DNA of 40,111 nt from Occultella glacieicola (GTDB taxonomy: Bacteria > Actinomycetota > Actinomycetes > Actinomycetales > Beutenbergiaceae). Below the pieces are notes generated by a model, which ran no database searches, was not told the DNA's origin, and saw only the letters and a program-made list of their open reading frames with translations. Where the stretch lies: the NCBI RefSeq assembly GCF_004353825.1, contig NZ_SMNA01000021.1, positions 1-40,111 of the forward strand, in the 5' to 3' direction. Below, piece by piece: positions 33,288 to 40,111 of this stretch. Both the position numbers and the translations under genes were made by a program. Position 1 is the first letter of the stretch. Every line of letters starts with the position of its first letter.

Positions 33288-34022
33288 TCAGTCGTCGGTC
33301 CCGAAGCCGAGCCCGATCACCTCGAACGTGGTGCCGTAGCGGGTGCCGGTGGCCTCGCCGCCGGAGGTGGCGATTCCGGTGAGGAACTCCTCCGGGTCGA
33401 AATGCCAGGACAGTCCGTCGATGTAGGCCTTGTGCTCCTTCAGGGAGGCGAGACCGGCGTCGAACGTCTCGGTGGTGTCGACGCCGTGGGTGGCGTCGGG
33501 CGAGCCGGCGACCCAGACCTGCCGGACCCCGCTCCATGGTTCGAGGCCGTCACCGAGCTGGTCGTGGAACACCCACCGGTTGCCGGCGTCCCGGACCGCG
33601 TCGAGGGTGGCCCGGCCGGTCGCGATGTGGTCCGCCTGGTTCAGGCCGCCGCCCGGGAAGGACTCCGCGAAGTTGATGGTGATGACGATCTCCGGACGAT
33701 GCTCGCGCACGACCTTCGTGATCGCCCGCCGCAGGTCGACGCCGTACTCGAGCACGCCGTCGGGCAGGCGCAGGAACTCGACGGTGTCCACGCCCACGGC
33801 CCGCGCGGAGGCGACCTCCTCCGCCTCGCGGAGCGGGCCGGCCTCGTCCGGGTGGATGGCGTCGATGCCGGCCTCGCCCGAGGTGACCATGCAGTAGACG
33901 ATCTCCTTGCCCTGGCCGGTCCAGCGGGCGATCGCGGCGGCGGTGCCGAACTCCATGTCGTCCGGGTGGGCGACGACGGCGAGGGCCTTCGACCAGTCCT
34001 CACCGATCGGGGGTAGCGTCAT
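33288..34022 (-). CDS. PIG-L family deacetylase (LmbE-like)
   Basis: 244 residues. The zinc-site motif VVAHPDDMEFG is near residue 20 and the later His in NQADHIATGRA completes the usual Zn ligands. Family members deacetylate N-acetylglucosamine conjugates, including MshB and Bca in mycothiol metabolism. The specific substrate here is unknown; this need not be MshB. The start overlaps the stop of the upstream gene (ATGA 34019-34022). Its stop lies 28 bases upstream of the next operon's promoter. Confidence 0.87.
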   Translation of the reverse strand: MTLPPIGEDWSKALAVVAHPDDMEFGTAAAIARWTGQGKEIVYCMVTSGEAGIDAIHPDEAGPLREAEEVASARAVGVDTVEFLRLPDGVLEYGVDLRRAITKVVREHRPEIVITINFAESFPGGGLNQADHIATGRATLDAVRDAGNRWVFHDQLGDGLEPWSGVRQVWVAGSPDATHGVDTTETFDAGLASLKEHKAYIDGLSWHFDPEEFLTGIATSGGEATGTRYGTTFEVIGLGFGTDD

Positions 34023-34963
34023 CGGGGCTCCAGGGTGTGGGGGTCGGGTCTGGCGGTGTGGCTCGCGGCGTCCGAGGGTGGCACGGGGTGGCGCATCGGC
34101 TCGGCGGAGGTGAGCCAGCGCAGCCCCGCGGTGCCGAGCCGCCCGCCGAGCACGGCGGTGGTGCGGTCGCGCCGGGGGTGGTCCGGCACCCGCAGCGGTT
34201 CGCGCGCCCAGCGTGGCAGCGTGGCGACGGCGGCCCGTCCGAGGAGCCAATACGCGGGCTTGATCGGGCGCGGCAGGGGAGCGTGCCGGAGCAGGAACTC
34301 GGCCACGTCGGCGGCCGCGGGGGTGCCCTGCAACTCGGGCCGGAACGCCTCGATCGCGGCGCTAAGCTCGGCGCGGGTGTTCGGCACCGACTCGGCGCCG
34401 AGCCGGATCGCGACCTCACCGGCCTGCCGGACGTACTCGTCGTACTGGGCGGGCGTGAGCTTCTCGCGGCCGAAGTGCTCGTGGGCGACCAGGAAGGACT
34501 CGATCTCGGCGACGTGCACCCAGGTGATCAGGTGCGGGTCGTCCGCCCGGTAGGGGCGCCCGTCCGGCGCGGTGCCGTGCACGCGCTTGTGCACCGCCCG
34601 TACGATCCGGATCGCCCGCTCGGCGTGCTCGATCGTGCCGTAGGTGGTCTCCGAGATGTAGGTGGCCGTGCGCGCGAGCCGGCCCCAGGTGTTCTCGCGG
34701 TAGTCGGAGTGCTCCTCGACGGCCGCCATCGCGAGCGGGTGCAGCGCCTGCAACAGCAGCGCGCGCATCCCACCGATGTACATCGAGGCGTCCCCGTGCA
34801 CCACGCGGACCGGCGACCCCTTCGCGAACCACCGCGGGCCCGGCGTGGCATGGATGCGCGCCGTCTGCTCGGTGCCGTCCGGCCCGGCGACCTTCTCCAG
34901 GAGGGAGCGGCTGAGCCGGTTCCGCAGTTCTGTGATCTGTCCCACGGATCCAGTCTGCATCAT
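34019..34963 (-). CDS. MpaB/DUF2236-family oxygenase-like protein
   Basis: 314 residues. Blocks typical of the oxygenase MpaB (DUF2236) family are present: GDASMYIGGMRALLLQALHP, MAAVEEHSDYRENTWGRLARTATYI, and ITWVHVAEIESFLVAHEHFG. The conserved His residues lie in a mostly helical protein. Related fungal and latex-clearing proteins bind heme, but the bacterial function is not established. Two ATGs lie side by side (34963, 34960). Translationally coupled to the PIG-L gene. Confidence 0.85.
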   Translation of the reverse strand: MMQTGSVGQITELRNRLSRSLLEKVAGPDGTEQTARIHATPGPRWFAKGSPVRVVHGDASMYIGGMRALLLQALHPLAMAAVEEHSDYRENTWGRLARTATYISETTYGTIEHAERAIRIVRAVHKRVHGTAPDGRPYRADDPHLITWVHVAEIESFLVAHEHFGREKLTPAQYDEYVRQAGEVAIRLGAESVPNTRAELSAAIEAFRPELQGTPAAADVAEFLLRHAPLPRPIKPAYWLLGRAAVATLPRWAREPLRVPDHPRRDRTTAVLGGRLGTAGLRWLTSAEPMRHPVPPSDAASHTARPDPHTLEPR

Positions 34964-34982
34964 GGATCCGACACGTGGCGGA

Positions 34983-35012
34983 TTCGGTTCGACGCCGCGG
35001 CTGCGGTAGTCT
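34983..35012 (+). promoter_or_regulatory. Promoter of tRNA-Pro
   Basis: TTCGGT (34983-34988), an 18-base spacer and TAGTCT (35007-35012) lie 26 bases upstream of the mature tRNA 5' end. Confidence 0.45.
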
Positions 35013-35038
35013 CATCCAGGCCCGTTTACGCGGGTCGG

Positions 35039-35112
35039 CGGGCTGTGGCGCAGCTTGGTAGCGCACCTGACTGGGGGTCAGGGGGTCGCAGGTTCAAATC
35101 CTGTCAGCCCGA
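35039..35112 (+). tRNA. tRNA-Pro (anticodon GGG)
   Basis: A full cloverleaf can be drawn: acceptor CGGGCTG pairs with CAGCCCG, D-arm GCGC/GCGC, anticodon stem CCTGA/TCAGG with loop CTGGGGG (anticodon GGG at 35073-35075), and T-arm with GGTTCAAATCC. The discriminator is A (35112). CCA is not fully encoded (ACCG follows). It marks the left border of the island that follows. Confidence 0.95.
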
Positions 35113-35119
35113 CCGAGAG

Positions 35120-35152
35120 GTCCCGGAAACTCAAGGGTTTCCGGGACTTTTT
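35120..35152 (+). terminator. Intrinsic terminator of tRNA-Pro
   Basis: GTCCCGGAAAC (35120-35130) pairs perfectly with GTTTCCGGGAC (35137-35147) across a 6-base loop, followed directly by TTTTT. A textbook intrinsic terminator. Confidence 0.9.
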
Positions 35153-35187
35153 CTGTAGGTGGATGTGATCCGGTCATCGAAAACCCA

Positions 35188-35682
35188 TCACTTTGACGCC
35201 CTCGCGGCCCGCTCGGGCCGCCGCGCTCCGGTGGACGTCTCGTCTTGCCGGTTGCTCCCGGTTCGTGGGTGGGAGCGGTCGATGCCCTCGGTGCTGGATA
35301 TCAGACGCGCGCCGGATGCGCGGATTGCCTGAGTGATCGCAACGTCGTCTGCCCGCGATCGTGCTAGGCGGTCGAGCTTGTGCACGATGACGTAGTCGAC
35401 CTGATGTTCCCTCAGGTACGCGAGCATCTGTTGGAGTCCCGGGCAGTTGGTGTTGCGCCCCGACTGGCCGCGGTCCACGAACTCGGCCGCCACGAGCGCC
35501 CCCAACCCGTATGCTTGACGTTGGTTCGCGTCTCGCTGGGCCGGGATGGAGAAGCCGTCTCGTGCACCTCCGCGATCTGCCTGACGAGCAGTAGAGACGC
35601 GGATATACGAAACCGCCGACCTCAGCGGGGACGGGTCAAGGACAGAAGTGGCAGCTTGAAGGAGATCGCGGGCTTTGTTCAT
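35188..35682 (-). pseudogene. Truncated serine recombinase (resolvase/invertase catalytic domain only)
   Basis: 164 residues. The N-terminal resolvase domain is clear: SYIRVSTARQ with the nucleophile Ser, GFSIPAQRDANQ, VAAEFVDRGQSGRNT, and VIVHKLDRLARSRADDVAI. After SSTEGID the sequence leaves the family and ends within 35 residues. The recombinase and zinc-ribbon domains of large serine recombinases, or the HTH of small ones, are missing. There is no ribosome site before the ATG at 35682. It is probably the remnant of an integrase that brought in the island, or a mini-gene with no activity. Confidence 0.75.
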
Positions 35683-35952
35683 TCAGCCAACAGTGGCCGA
35701 CGTGCCGGACGACATGAGATCGACACCGGTACCAGATGTCCGCGGAATCCAGCGGGTTGCGCGTACCGCCGCATCCTGTCCGTCTTGAAGAAGGAAGTCG
35801 GGGGCCGCCGGTTTCTGCACCTGGCGAGCAACGGAGACGCTGCGGCTCGGTTCTCTCCGGGCTTTCCAGCAGACTGTATTGAAATGTATCTTGTAGTGTC
35901 GGCTGGCAGACGGTGTGTCTTGGTGAATTGGCTGCGCGGATAGGGATTTGTT
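35683..35952. other. Intergenic region upstream of the hamA-like gene
   Basis: 270 bases between the recombinase remnant and the nuclease gene, with noticeably lower GC toward 35870-35950. It must hold the promoter of the nuclease-helicase operon, but I see no convincing -35/-10 pair. A plus-strand open frame through it shows no recognisable protein. Confidence 0.4.
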
Positions 35953-36765
35953 GTGCTGGAGCTAGAGCTCGATTTCGAGGCCCTCGGGGAGGTCTTCTCG
36001 ACGACCCAGAGTGCGCCGTTTGCGGTGATCGAGATTGAGGTGGAGCAGGCTGCGACGTTCGCGGATCGTCTGGGCGTTCCGGTGCGGCGGTGCTACATCT
36101 CTGATCCGAGTCTGCAGGCCCGAATCGCGGAGACGTCGGTGTCTGCTCGCACGATCGTTGGGTCGAAGCTTCCAGGTCGTGGATCGACGATGGCGGGTGA
36201 CTTCGGTGAGATCCTTACGGCGCTGTTCCATGCTGCGAGCGAGCATCCCGGGGTCGTTCTGGACCCGAAGAAGTGGCGGTTGAAACAGGATCGCACGAAG
36301 CCTGCTCCCGGTTCTGATGTGGTGCAGATGATCCTTCCGCAGTGGCCAGCGGCGTCGGCAGATGATCGGATCATCTGTGCTGAGGTGAAGACGAAGTCCA
36401 CCAGCGGTACGTCGACGCCCATCGCCAGTGCGATCGCGGACTCGGAGAAGGACAGCTCACGACGGTTCGTGAAGACGCTGAACTGGCTCAAAGAACGAGC
36501 GATCGACACGGGGCTGTCAACTATCTCGATCGAGCAGCTGGACAGATTCATCCACCCTGTAGACCACCCGGAGGCGACACGGGAGTTCCGCGCGGTGGCA
36601 GTTATCTGCGCGAGCCTGGTCGCCGACGAGTTGATCGGTGTGGTCCCCCCTCCTCCTAGCGAGCGGGCGTTGATCGTGATCTCGGTCCCTGACTTGAAGG
36701 AGACCTACGAGCGGGTCTTCGACGCCGCGCTGTTGACCGCAGAAGACGTCGAGGATGTCGCGTGA
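35953..36765 (+). CDS. hamA: HamA-like (DUF1837-type) PD-(D/E)XK nuclease, Hachiman defence
   Basis: 270 residues. A PD-(D/E)XK core can be read in order: Glu86 in GDFGEILTALF, Lys/Arg-rich KKWRLKQDRTK, Asp122 in PAPGSDVVQM, and Glu144-x-Lys146 in ICAEVKTKS. This GEIL...GSDxV...ExK layout is that of HamA, the effector nuclease of Hachiman. The N-terminal 75 residues are a separate small domain. GTG 35953 is the first possible start after an in-frame TAG at 35941. The stop overlaps the helicase start (GTGA), so the two are coupled. Other nuclease-helicase pairs such as AbpAB are related and cannot be excluded. Codon usage is less GC-rich than in core genes. Confidence 0.72.
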   Translation: MLELELDFEALGEVFSTTQSAPFAVIEIEVEQAATFADRLGVPVRRCYISDPSLQARIAETSVSARTIVGSKLPGRGSTMAGDFGEILTALFHAASEHPGVVLDPKKWRLKQDRTKPAPGSDVVQMILPQWPAASADDRIICAEVKTKSTSGTSTPIASAIADSEKDSSRRFVKTLNWLKERAIDTGLSTISIEQLDRFIHPVDHPEATREFRAVAVICASLVADELIGVVPPPPSERALIVISVPDLKETYERVFDAALLTAEDVEDVA

Positions 36766-39728
36766 GAGAAAACTTGGGTCGGTGGATCGCAGATGCGGAG
36801 ACACAGCAGACGATTGTGGACTTCCGGTTGTCGGCCCACCTGGGACAACTTGAATACCTCGACAATCGCACGACGGACCTGTACTACTCTCTGGTCGGCG
36901 AGCTGTTCGACATGGTGCGTGCCGGGGGCGGGGAGCCGCTGGATTGGGCATCGCTCGGTCGTGCACTTGAGACGGTGAGCCGGGATCTGCGGGACGGTGC
37001 TCGTGCGGATGCGTTGTTCTTTGCGGCGGTTGCGTTCTATCAGGGCGGCTATCCTGCCTCGGCGGTGATGACGATGCGACTCGCCGATCCGCAGTTCTGG
37101 GAGGTCGATGCCCAGCGGGCGGCGTACGAGCTCCTCACTCGGTCTGCGAATCCTGTTTCTTTCTCGACGCAGGTGCTGGTCGACGCGGTCCGAGCCGGGA
37201 ACACGAGCATTGTCGACGAGGTGGTTGTCGCCGCGCAGGAGGAAGCGGGTCGCGCGCTGGATGTTGGTCCTGACGAGTGGGTCGCCCATCGCCTGTATGC
37301 GGTTCTGGTTGAGCGCTTCCAACGCACGAACCTTCGCGCGGTTCTCCCCGACGGGGCGACGCGGCGGTGGGATCCTCTGGTGGAGTCGTTCCTAGACCGC
37401 ACGCAGCCGGTGTGGGACTTCTTCCCGTCGCAGATGGAAGCCATCGATGCGGGACTGCTGACGAGTTCTGAGTCCTACTCATTGCAGATGCCGACGGGAG
37501 CAGGCAAGACCGCGCTGACAGAGACGCTCATCTTCGACCATCTGAGCCGCTTCCCAGAGAGCAAGGCGGTGCTGTTGGTTCCGTACCGGGCGTTGGCCCG
37601 TGAGCTGCGCGGCAGTGTCGGCCGGCACCTGACGGCAATGGGGTTACGGTCGCGGACGGTGTACGGCGGAACGGTTCCGGGGATCGAGGAGAGCGACGAT
37701 CTGGAAGAGGTCCGCGTCATCATCGCCACGCCGGAAGCCTTGACGGGGCTCGTCGGCGCTCACCCGGAATTGCTGTCGGAGATCTCGCTGGTCGTCTGTG
37801 ATGAAGGGCACCTTCTCGACAGCGAGTCTCGCGGAGTGGGGCTGGAGCTGCTGCTGGCACGGCTGAAGGCGCGAACCCCGGCCCCGCGGATCGTGTTCGT
37901 GTCAGCGATCGTCCCCAACGTGGAAGAGATCAACACTTGGCTGGGCGGCTCCGACGGTACGGTGGTGCGCAGTGAGTATCGGCCAGCGGTGGCGGAGTTC
38001 GCGGTGCTGCGCCCTTCTGGTTCGGGTCGACAACGCAAGGTCGGACTGGAGCTGCACGAGCCGTCCACCTCGTTACCGTCGCACACATTGCCGGAGTTCC
38101 TGGGCCTGGAGGATTTTCAGTTCACGAACCCGTCGACGGGGCGGCTGAACACCTACGACTACGGTTCCACGAAGACCTTGGCGGTGGCCACAGCACGGAA
38201 GGCGCTGACGTTGGGTCCGGTTGCTGTGTTCGCGACGGAGAAGGGCGGCAACCGGGGCGTTCTGGGCCTTGCCAACGAGCTCCTCAAGCAGATCGCAGCA
38301 GGTCTCGACCTGCCGAAGCCGATGGCTTATGTGACGGACGACGCGGCCGTCGAATCAGCGGTGGCGTATCTGACCGGAGAGTTCGGCGACGACTGGGTGG
38401 GAACGCGGGCACTCCGCGAGGGCGCGATCATTCACCACGGCGACGTGCCACAGGAGACCCGCGAGGTTCTCGAGGAGCTGGTTTCGGACCGGCGTATACC
38501 TATGGTGTTGTGCACGAGCACGTTGGCGGAGGGCGTGAATCTGCCGTTGCGGACGATGGTTCTCTACTCCGTGAAGCGCAGCTCCGACGGAAGCGCACCC
38601 GAGGCAATGCTCGCCCGCGACATCAAGAATCTGGTCGGTCGAGCAGGGCGGGCGGGAAGCTCGACACGCGGGCTGGTGGTCTGCGCGAACCCCGATGACT
38701 GGGCGGTCGTCAGCCCTGTCGCAGAAGGACAGCCCGGTGAACCGGTTGCGGGAGCGTTGATCACCTTGGTACAGAGGTTGGAAGGCGCGCTCGCGCGCCA
38801 GCAACTGCAACTCACCAATCGGGTGCTGGAAGCGAGCCCAGTGCTGTTCTCCCTCGTCGACGGGGTTGATGCGGCGCTAATCGAGCTGATTCGAGACGAG
38901 CTGGGTGCGGAGCAGTTCGTCAGCATCGCCGAAACGCTCGCCGCGGAGACCTTCGCTGCGGCACGGGCCACGGAGCAGGAACGGCAGATGCTGTTCAGTG
39001 TGTTCGAGCTCCGCGCGCAACGCCTTGTCGAGATGCGGGCGTCCGGGCGCCTCTCGCTGGCGCAGGAGACGTCGGCACGACCTCGTCTGGTCGACGCAGT
39101 GCTCGATGGGCTCCTGCCCCGGTATACGGACTGGGAGAGCATTGAGTCACCACTGAACCCTAACCTGGTGCGCCTCGTTGTCGACTGGGCACTCGAGCAG
39201 CCCGGGTTCACCCGGGAAGCGGAGACCGTGTACCGGCGGACGGACGTAACCGACCTCGCTGCATCCCTGTCTGAGCTACTGCTGGCCTGGCTAGAGGGGC
39301 TGCCGTTCACAGCGCTCGCAGCACGCGCAGGAGTCAGCATTGACATGCTGCTGCGCATCCACGCCAAGCTTGTCTTGTTCGACTTGGTGACCCTGGTAGA
39401 GCAAGCAGTGGCCATCCTCCAGCAGCACCTGACGTCGGAGGGCGTCGCTCTCGCCCCAGCGGTCACCTCGTTCCCCGACTTCCTGCGGTTCGGTGTCTCC
39501 ACCGCGGCTGCTCGTGAACTGATGGCCAAGGGTGTCCGACACCGGGCCGCTGCAGTGAAACTTGGCGCGCACTCGGCGATGAGCTCGCCCGGGAACCTCC
39601 TTTCGCTTTCAACCCCGTGGACGATCGCCCGGGACCTTCTCGCGGACACTGACACATGGCTTCCTCGCCTGGGTGATCTGGTCTACCAGCGCACCGTTGC
39701 GGACGTGGCAATCAGGAGGCTCATCTAG
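36762..39728 (+). CDS. hamB: HamB-like Ski2-type superfamily 2 helicase, Hachiman defence
   Basis: 988 residues. Helicase motifs in order: Walker A PTGAGKT 244-250, Ia VPYRALARE, Ib ATPEAL 322-327, DEGH 347-350, SAI 381-383, IV-like HHGDVP near 558, V CTSTLAEGVNLP 584-595, VI NLVGRAGRAG 623-632. Motifs V and VI are Ski2-like, as in HamB. About 220 helical residues precede the motor and ~340 follow it, with no recognised catalytic domain. In Hachiman, HamB is a DNA-damage-sensing helicase that holds HamA in check and releases its nuclease. GTG start within the hamA stop. Confidence 0.78.
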   Translation: MRENLGRWIADAETQQTIVDFRLSAHLGQLEYLDNRTTDLYYSLVGELFDMVRAGGGEPLDWASLGRALETVSRDLRDGARADALFFAAVAFYQGGYPASAVMTMRLADPQFWEVDAQRAAYELLTRSANPVSFSTQVLVDAVRAGNTSIVDEVVVAAQEEAGRALDVGPDEWVAHRLYAVLVERFQRTNLRAVLPDGATRRWDPLVESFLDRTQPVWDFFPSQMEAIDAGLLTSSESYSLQMPTGAGKTALTETLIFDHLSRFPESKAVLLVPYRALARELRGSVGRHLTAMGLRSRTVYGGTVPGIEESDDLEEVRVIIATPEALTGLVGAHPELLSEISLVVCDEGHLLDSESRGVGLELLLARLKARTPAPRIVFVSAIVPNVEEINTWLGGSDGTVVRSEYRPAVAEFAVLRPSGSGRQRKVGLELHEPSTSLPSHTLPEFLGLEDFQFTNPSTGRLNTYDYGSTKTLAVATARKALTLGPVAVFATEKGGNRGVLGLANELLKQIAAGLDLPKPMAYVTDDAAVESAVAYLTGEFGDDWVGTRALREGAIIHHGDVPQETREVLEELVSDRRIPMVLCTSTLAEGVNLPLRTMVLYSVKRSSDGSAPEAMLARDIKNLVGRAGRAGSSTRGLVVCANPDDWAVVSPVAEGQPGEPVAGALITLVQRLEGALARQQLQLTNRVLEASPVLFSLVDGVDAALIELIRDELGAEQFVSIAETLAAETFAAARATEQERQMLFSVFELRAQRLVEMRASGRLSLAQETSARPRLVDAVLDGLLPRYTDWESIESPLNPNLVRLVVDWALEQPGFTREAETVYRRTDVTDLAASLSELLLAWLEGLPFTALAARAGVSIDMLLRIHAKLVLFDLVTLVEQAVAILQQHLTSEGVALAPAVTSFPDFLRFGVSTAAARELMAKGVRHRAAAVKLGAHSAMSSPGNLLSLSTPWTIARDLLADTDTWLPRLGDLVYQRTVADVAIRRLI

Positions 39729-39884
39729 CGGTACTTCTTTCGGAGCTGAAACCCTCCGTCTAGCAACTGTATGGACGCGCACGTGCTCTGAAGCCAACCT
39801 GCTTCTGGAATGATGGCCGTGACTGCTCCGGCCACCAGCTGATCTTTCTCGGAGCGTCGCGATACGTCTGGGCGTCGCCTCAAT

Positions 39885-39999
<115 letters not shown>

Positions 40000-40012
<13 letters not shown>

Positions 40013-40111
40013 TGACAGTTCCTAGTCACGCCGCCAGGGCGACGTTGTTGGTCATGATGGTCTCGAATTCGATAGGCGTCAATCGACCGAGCCGGGCCTG
40101 GCGGCGTCGAC
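40000..40111 (-). mobile_element. IS3-family insertion sequence, one end (runs off window)
   Basis: The terminal part of an IS3-family element, recognised by the OrfB C-terminus at 40026-40111. The element's end must lie between the methyltransferase remnant and the transposase stop, roughly 39995-40013; TGCTGCACGAGAAGG or TGACAGTTCC is a possible terminus. The exact boundary needs the other inverted repeat, which is outside the window. Confidence 0.55.
40026..40111 (-). CDS. IS3-family transposase OrfB, C-terminus (partial)
   Basis: The minus-strand frame entering from the right edge reads RRRQARLGRLTPIEFETI, then MTNNVALAA and TGA at 40028-40026. The (R)RxHxxLGxLTPxEFE pattern is the standard end of IS3-family DDE transposases (OrfB, integrase core). 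Here Gln stands where relatives usually have His. Only the last ~28 residues lie in the window. Confidence 0.8.
   Translation of the reverse strand, partial: RRRQARLGRLTPIEFETIMTNNVALAA

Noticed and set aside
33288-34022. Assignment of the PIG-L protein as MshB
   Set aside because: The AHPDD motif is shared by many deacetylases; no mycothiol genes are nearby and the oxygenase partner argues against it.
35380-35943. Plus-strand open frame of 187 codons before hamA
   Set aside because: First half is antisense to the recombinase domain; the second half shows no recognisable protein and no plausible start of its own.

Overview
The window is very GC-rich, uses GTG starts freely, and joins neighbouring genes through ATGA/GTGA stop-start overlaps. 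Gene order (tkt-tal-zwf-opcA-pgl opposite ctaB; xerD, parA-scpA-scpB-rluB, tyrA-cmk-plsC-der) points to the chromosome of a high-GC actinobacterium, most likely of the Micrococcales (Cellulomonas/Beutenbergia/Georgenia-like). The genus cannot be fixed from sequence reading alone.

Layout. 1-3.9 kb: the 3' part of a proline-rich FHA protein, a CPA2-type cation/proton antiporter and a small Ser/Thr kinase. 3.9-13.0 kb (minus strand): the pentose-phosphate cluster tkt, tal, zwf, opcA, pgl, followed by a PknB-like transmembrane kinase with its own promoter. 13.3-15.2 kb: ctaB and xerD. 15.2-20.3 kb: five minus-strand genes (transglutaminase-like protein and MerR regulator, D-serine dehydratase-like enzyme, cytochrome b561, Eis-like acetyltransferase) that separate xerD from parA. 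20.4-29.3 kb (plus strand): the chromosome-segregation and translation block parA, scpA, scpB, rluB, then a DUF2332 protein, tyrA, cmk, plsC, a small Rho_N-domain protein and der. 29.3-30.1 kb: a LysR remnant and a TspO-like gene. 30.2-35.0 kb (minus strand): an MpaB-like oxygenase, a PIG-L deacetylase, a rare dehydrogenase/aldo-keto reductase fusion and a LacI regulator, with a clear LacI-type operator on the fusion promoter. 35.04 kb: tRNA-Pro(GGG) with a strong terminator.

From 35.2 kb to the end the window is a genomic island. It carries a truncated serine recombinase, a two-gene nuclease-helicase module that matches the Hachiman (HamA-HamB) anti-phage architecture, the decayed N-terminus of a DNA methyltransferase carrying an expanded hexanucleotide repeat, and the end of an IS3-family insertion sequence that runs out of the window. 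Codon third positions are visibly less GC-biased here than in the core genes.

Several promoters can be read directly. They include a MerR-type promoter with a 19-bp spacer over a dyad, a LacI operator overlapping a -10 box, and apparently leaderless starts for parA, tyrA, der and the Eis-like gene. The strongest candidate for an interesting system is the HamAB-like pair at 35953-39728. It fits a known defence family, but as a divergent member, and it sits beside the remains of a modification gene.
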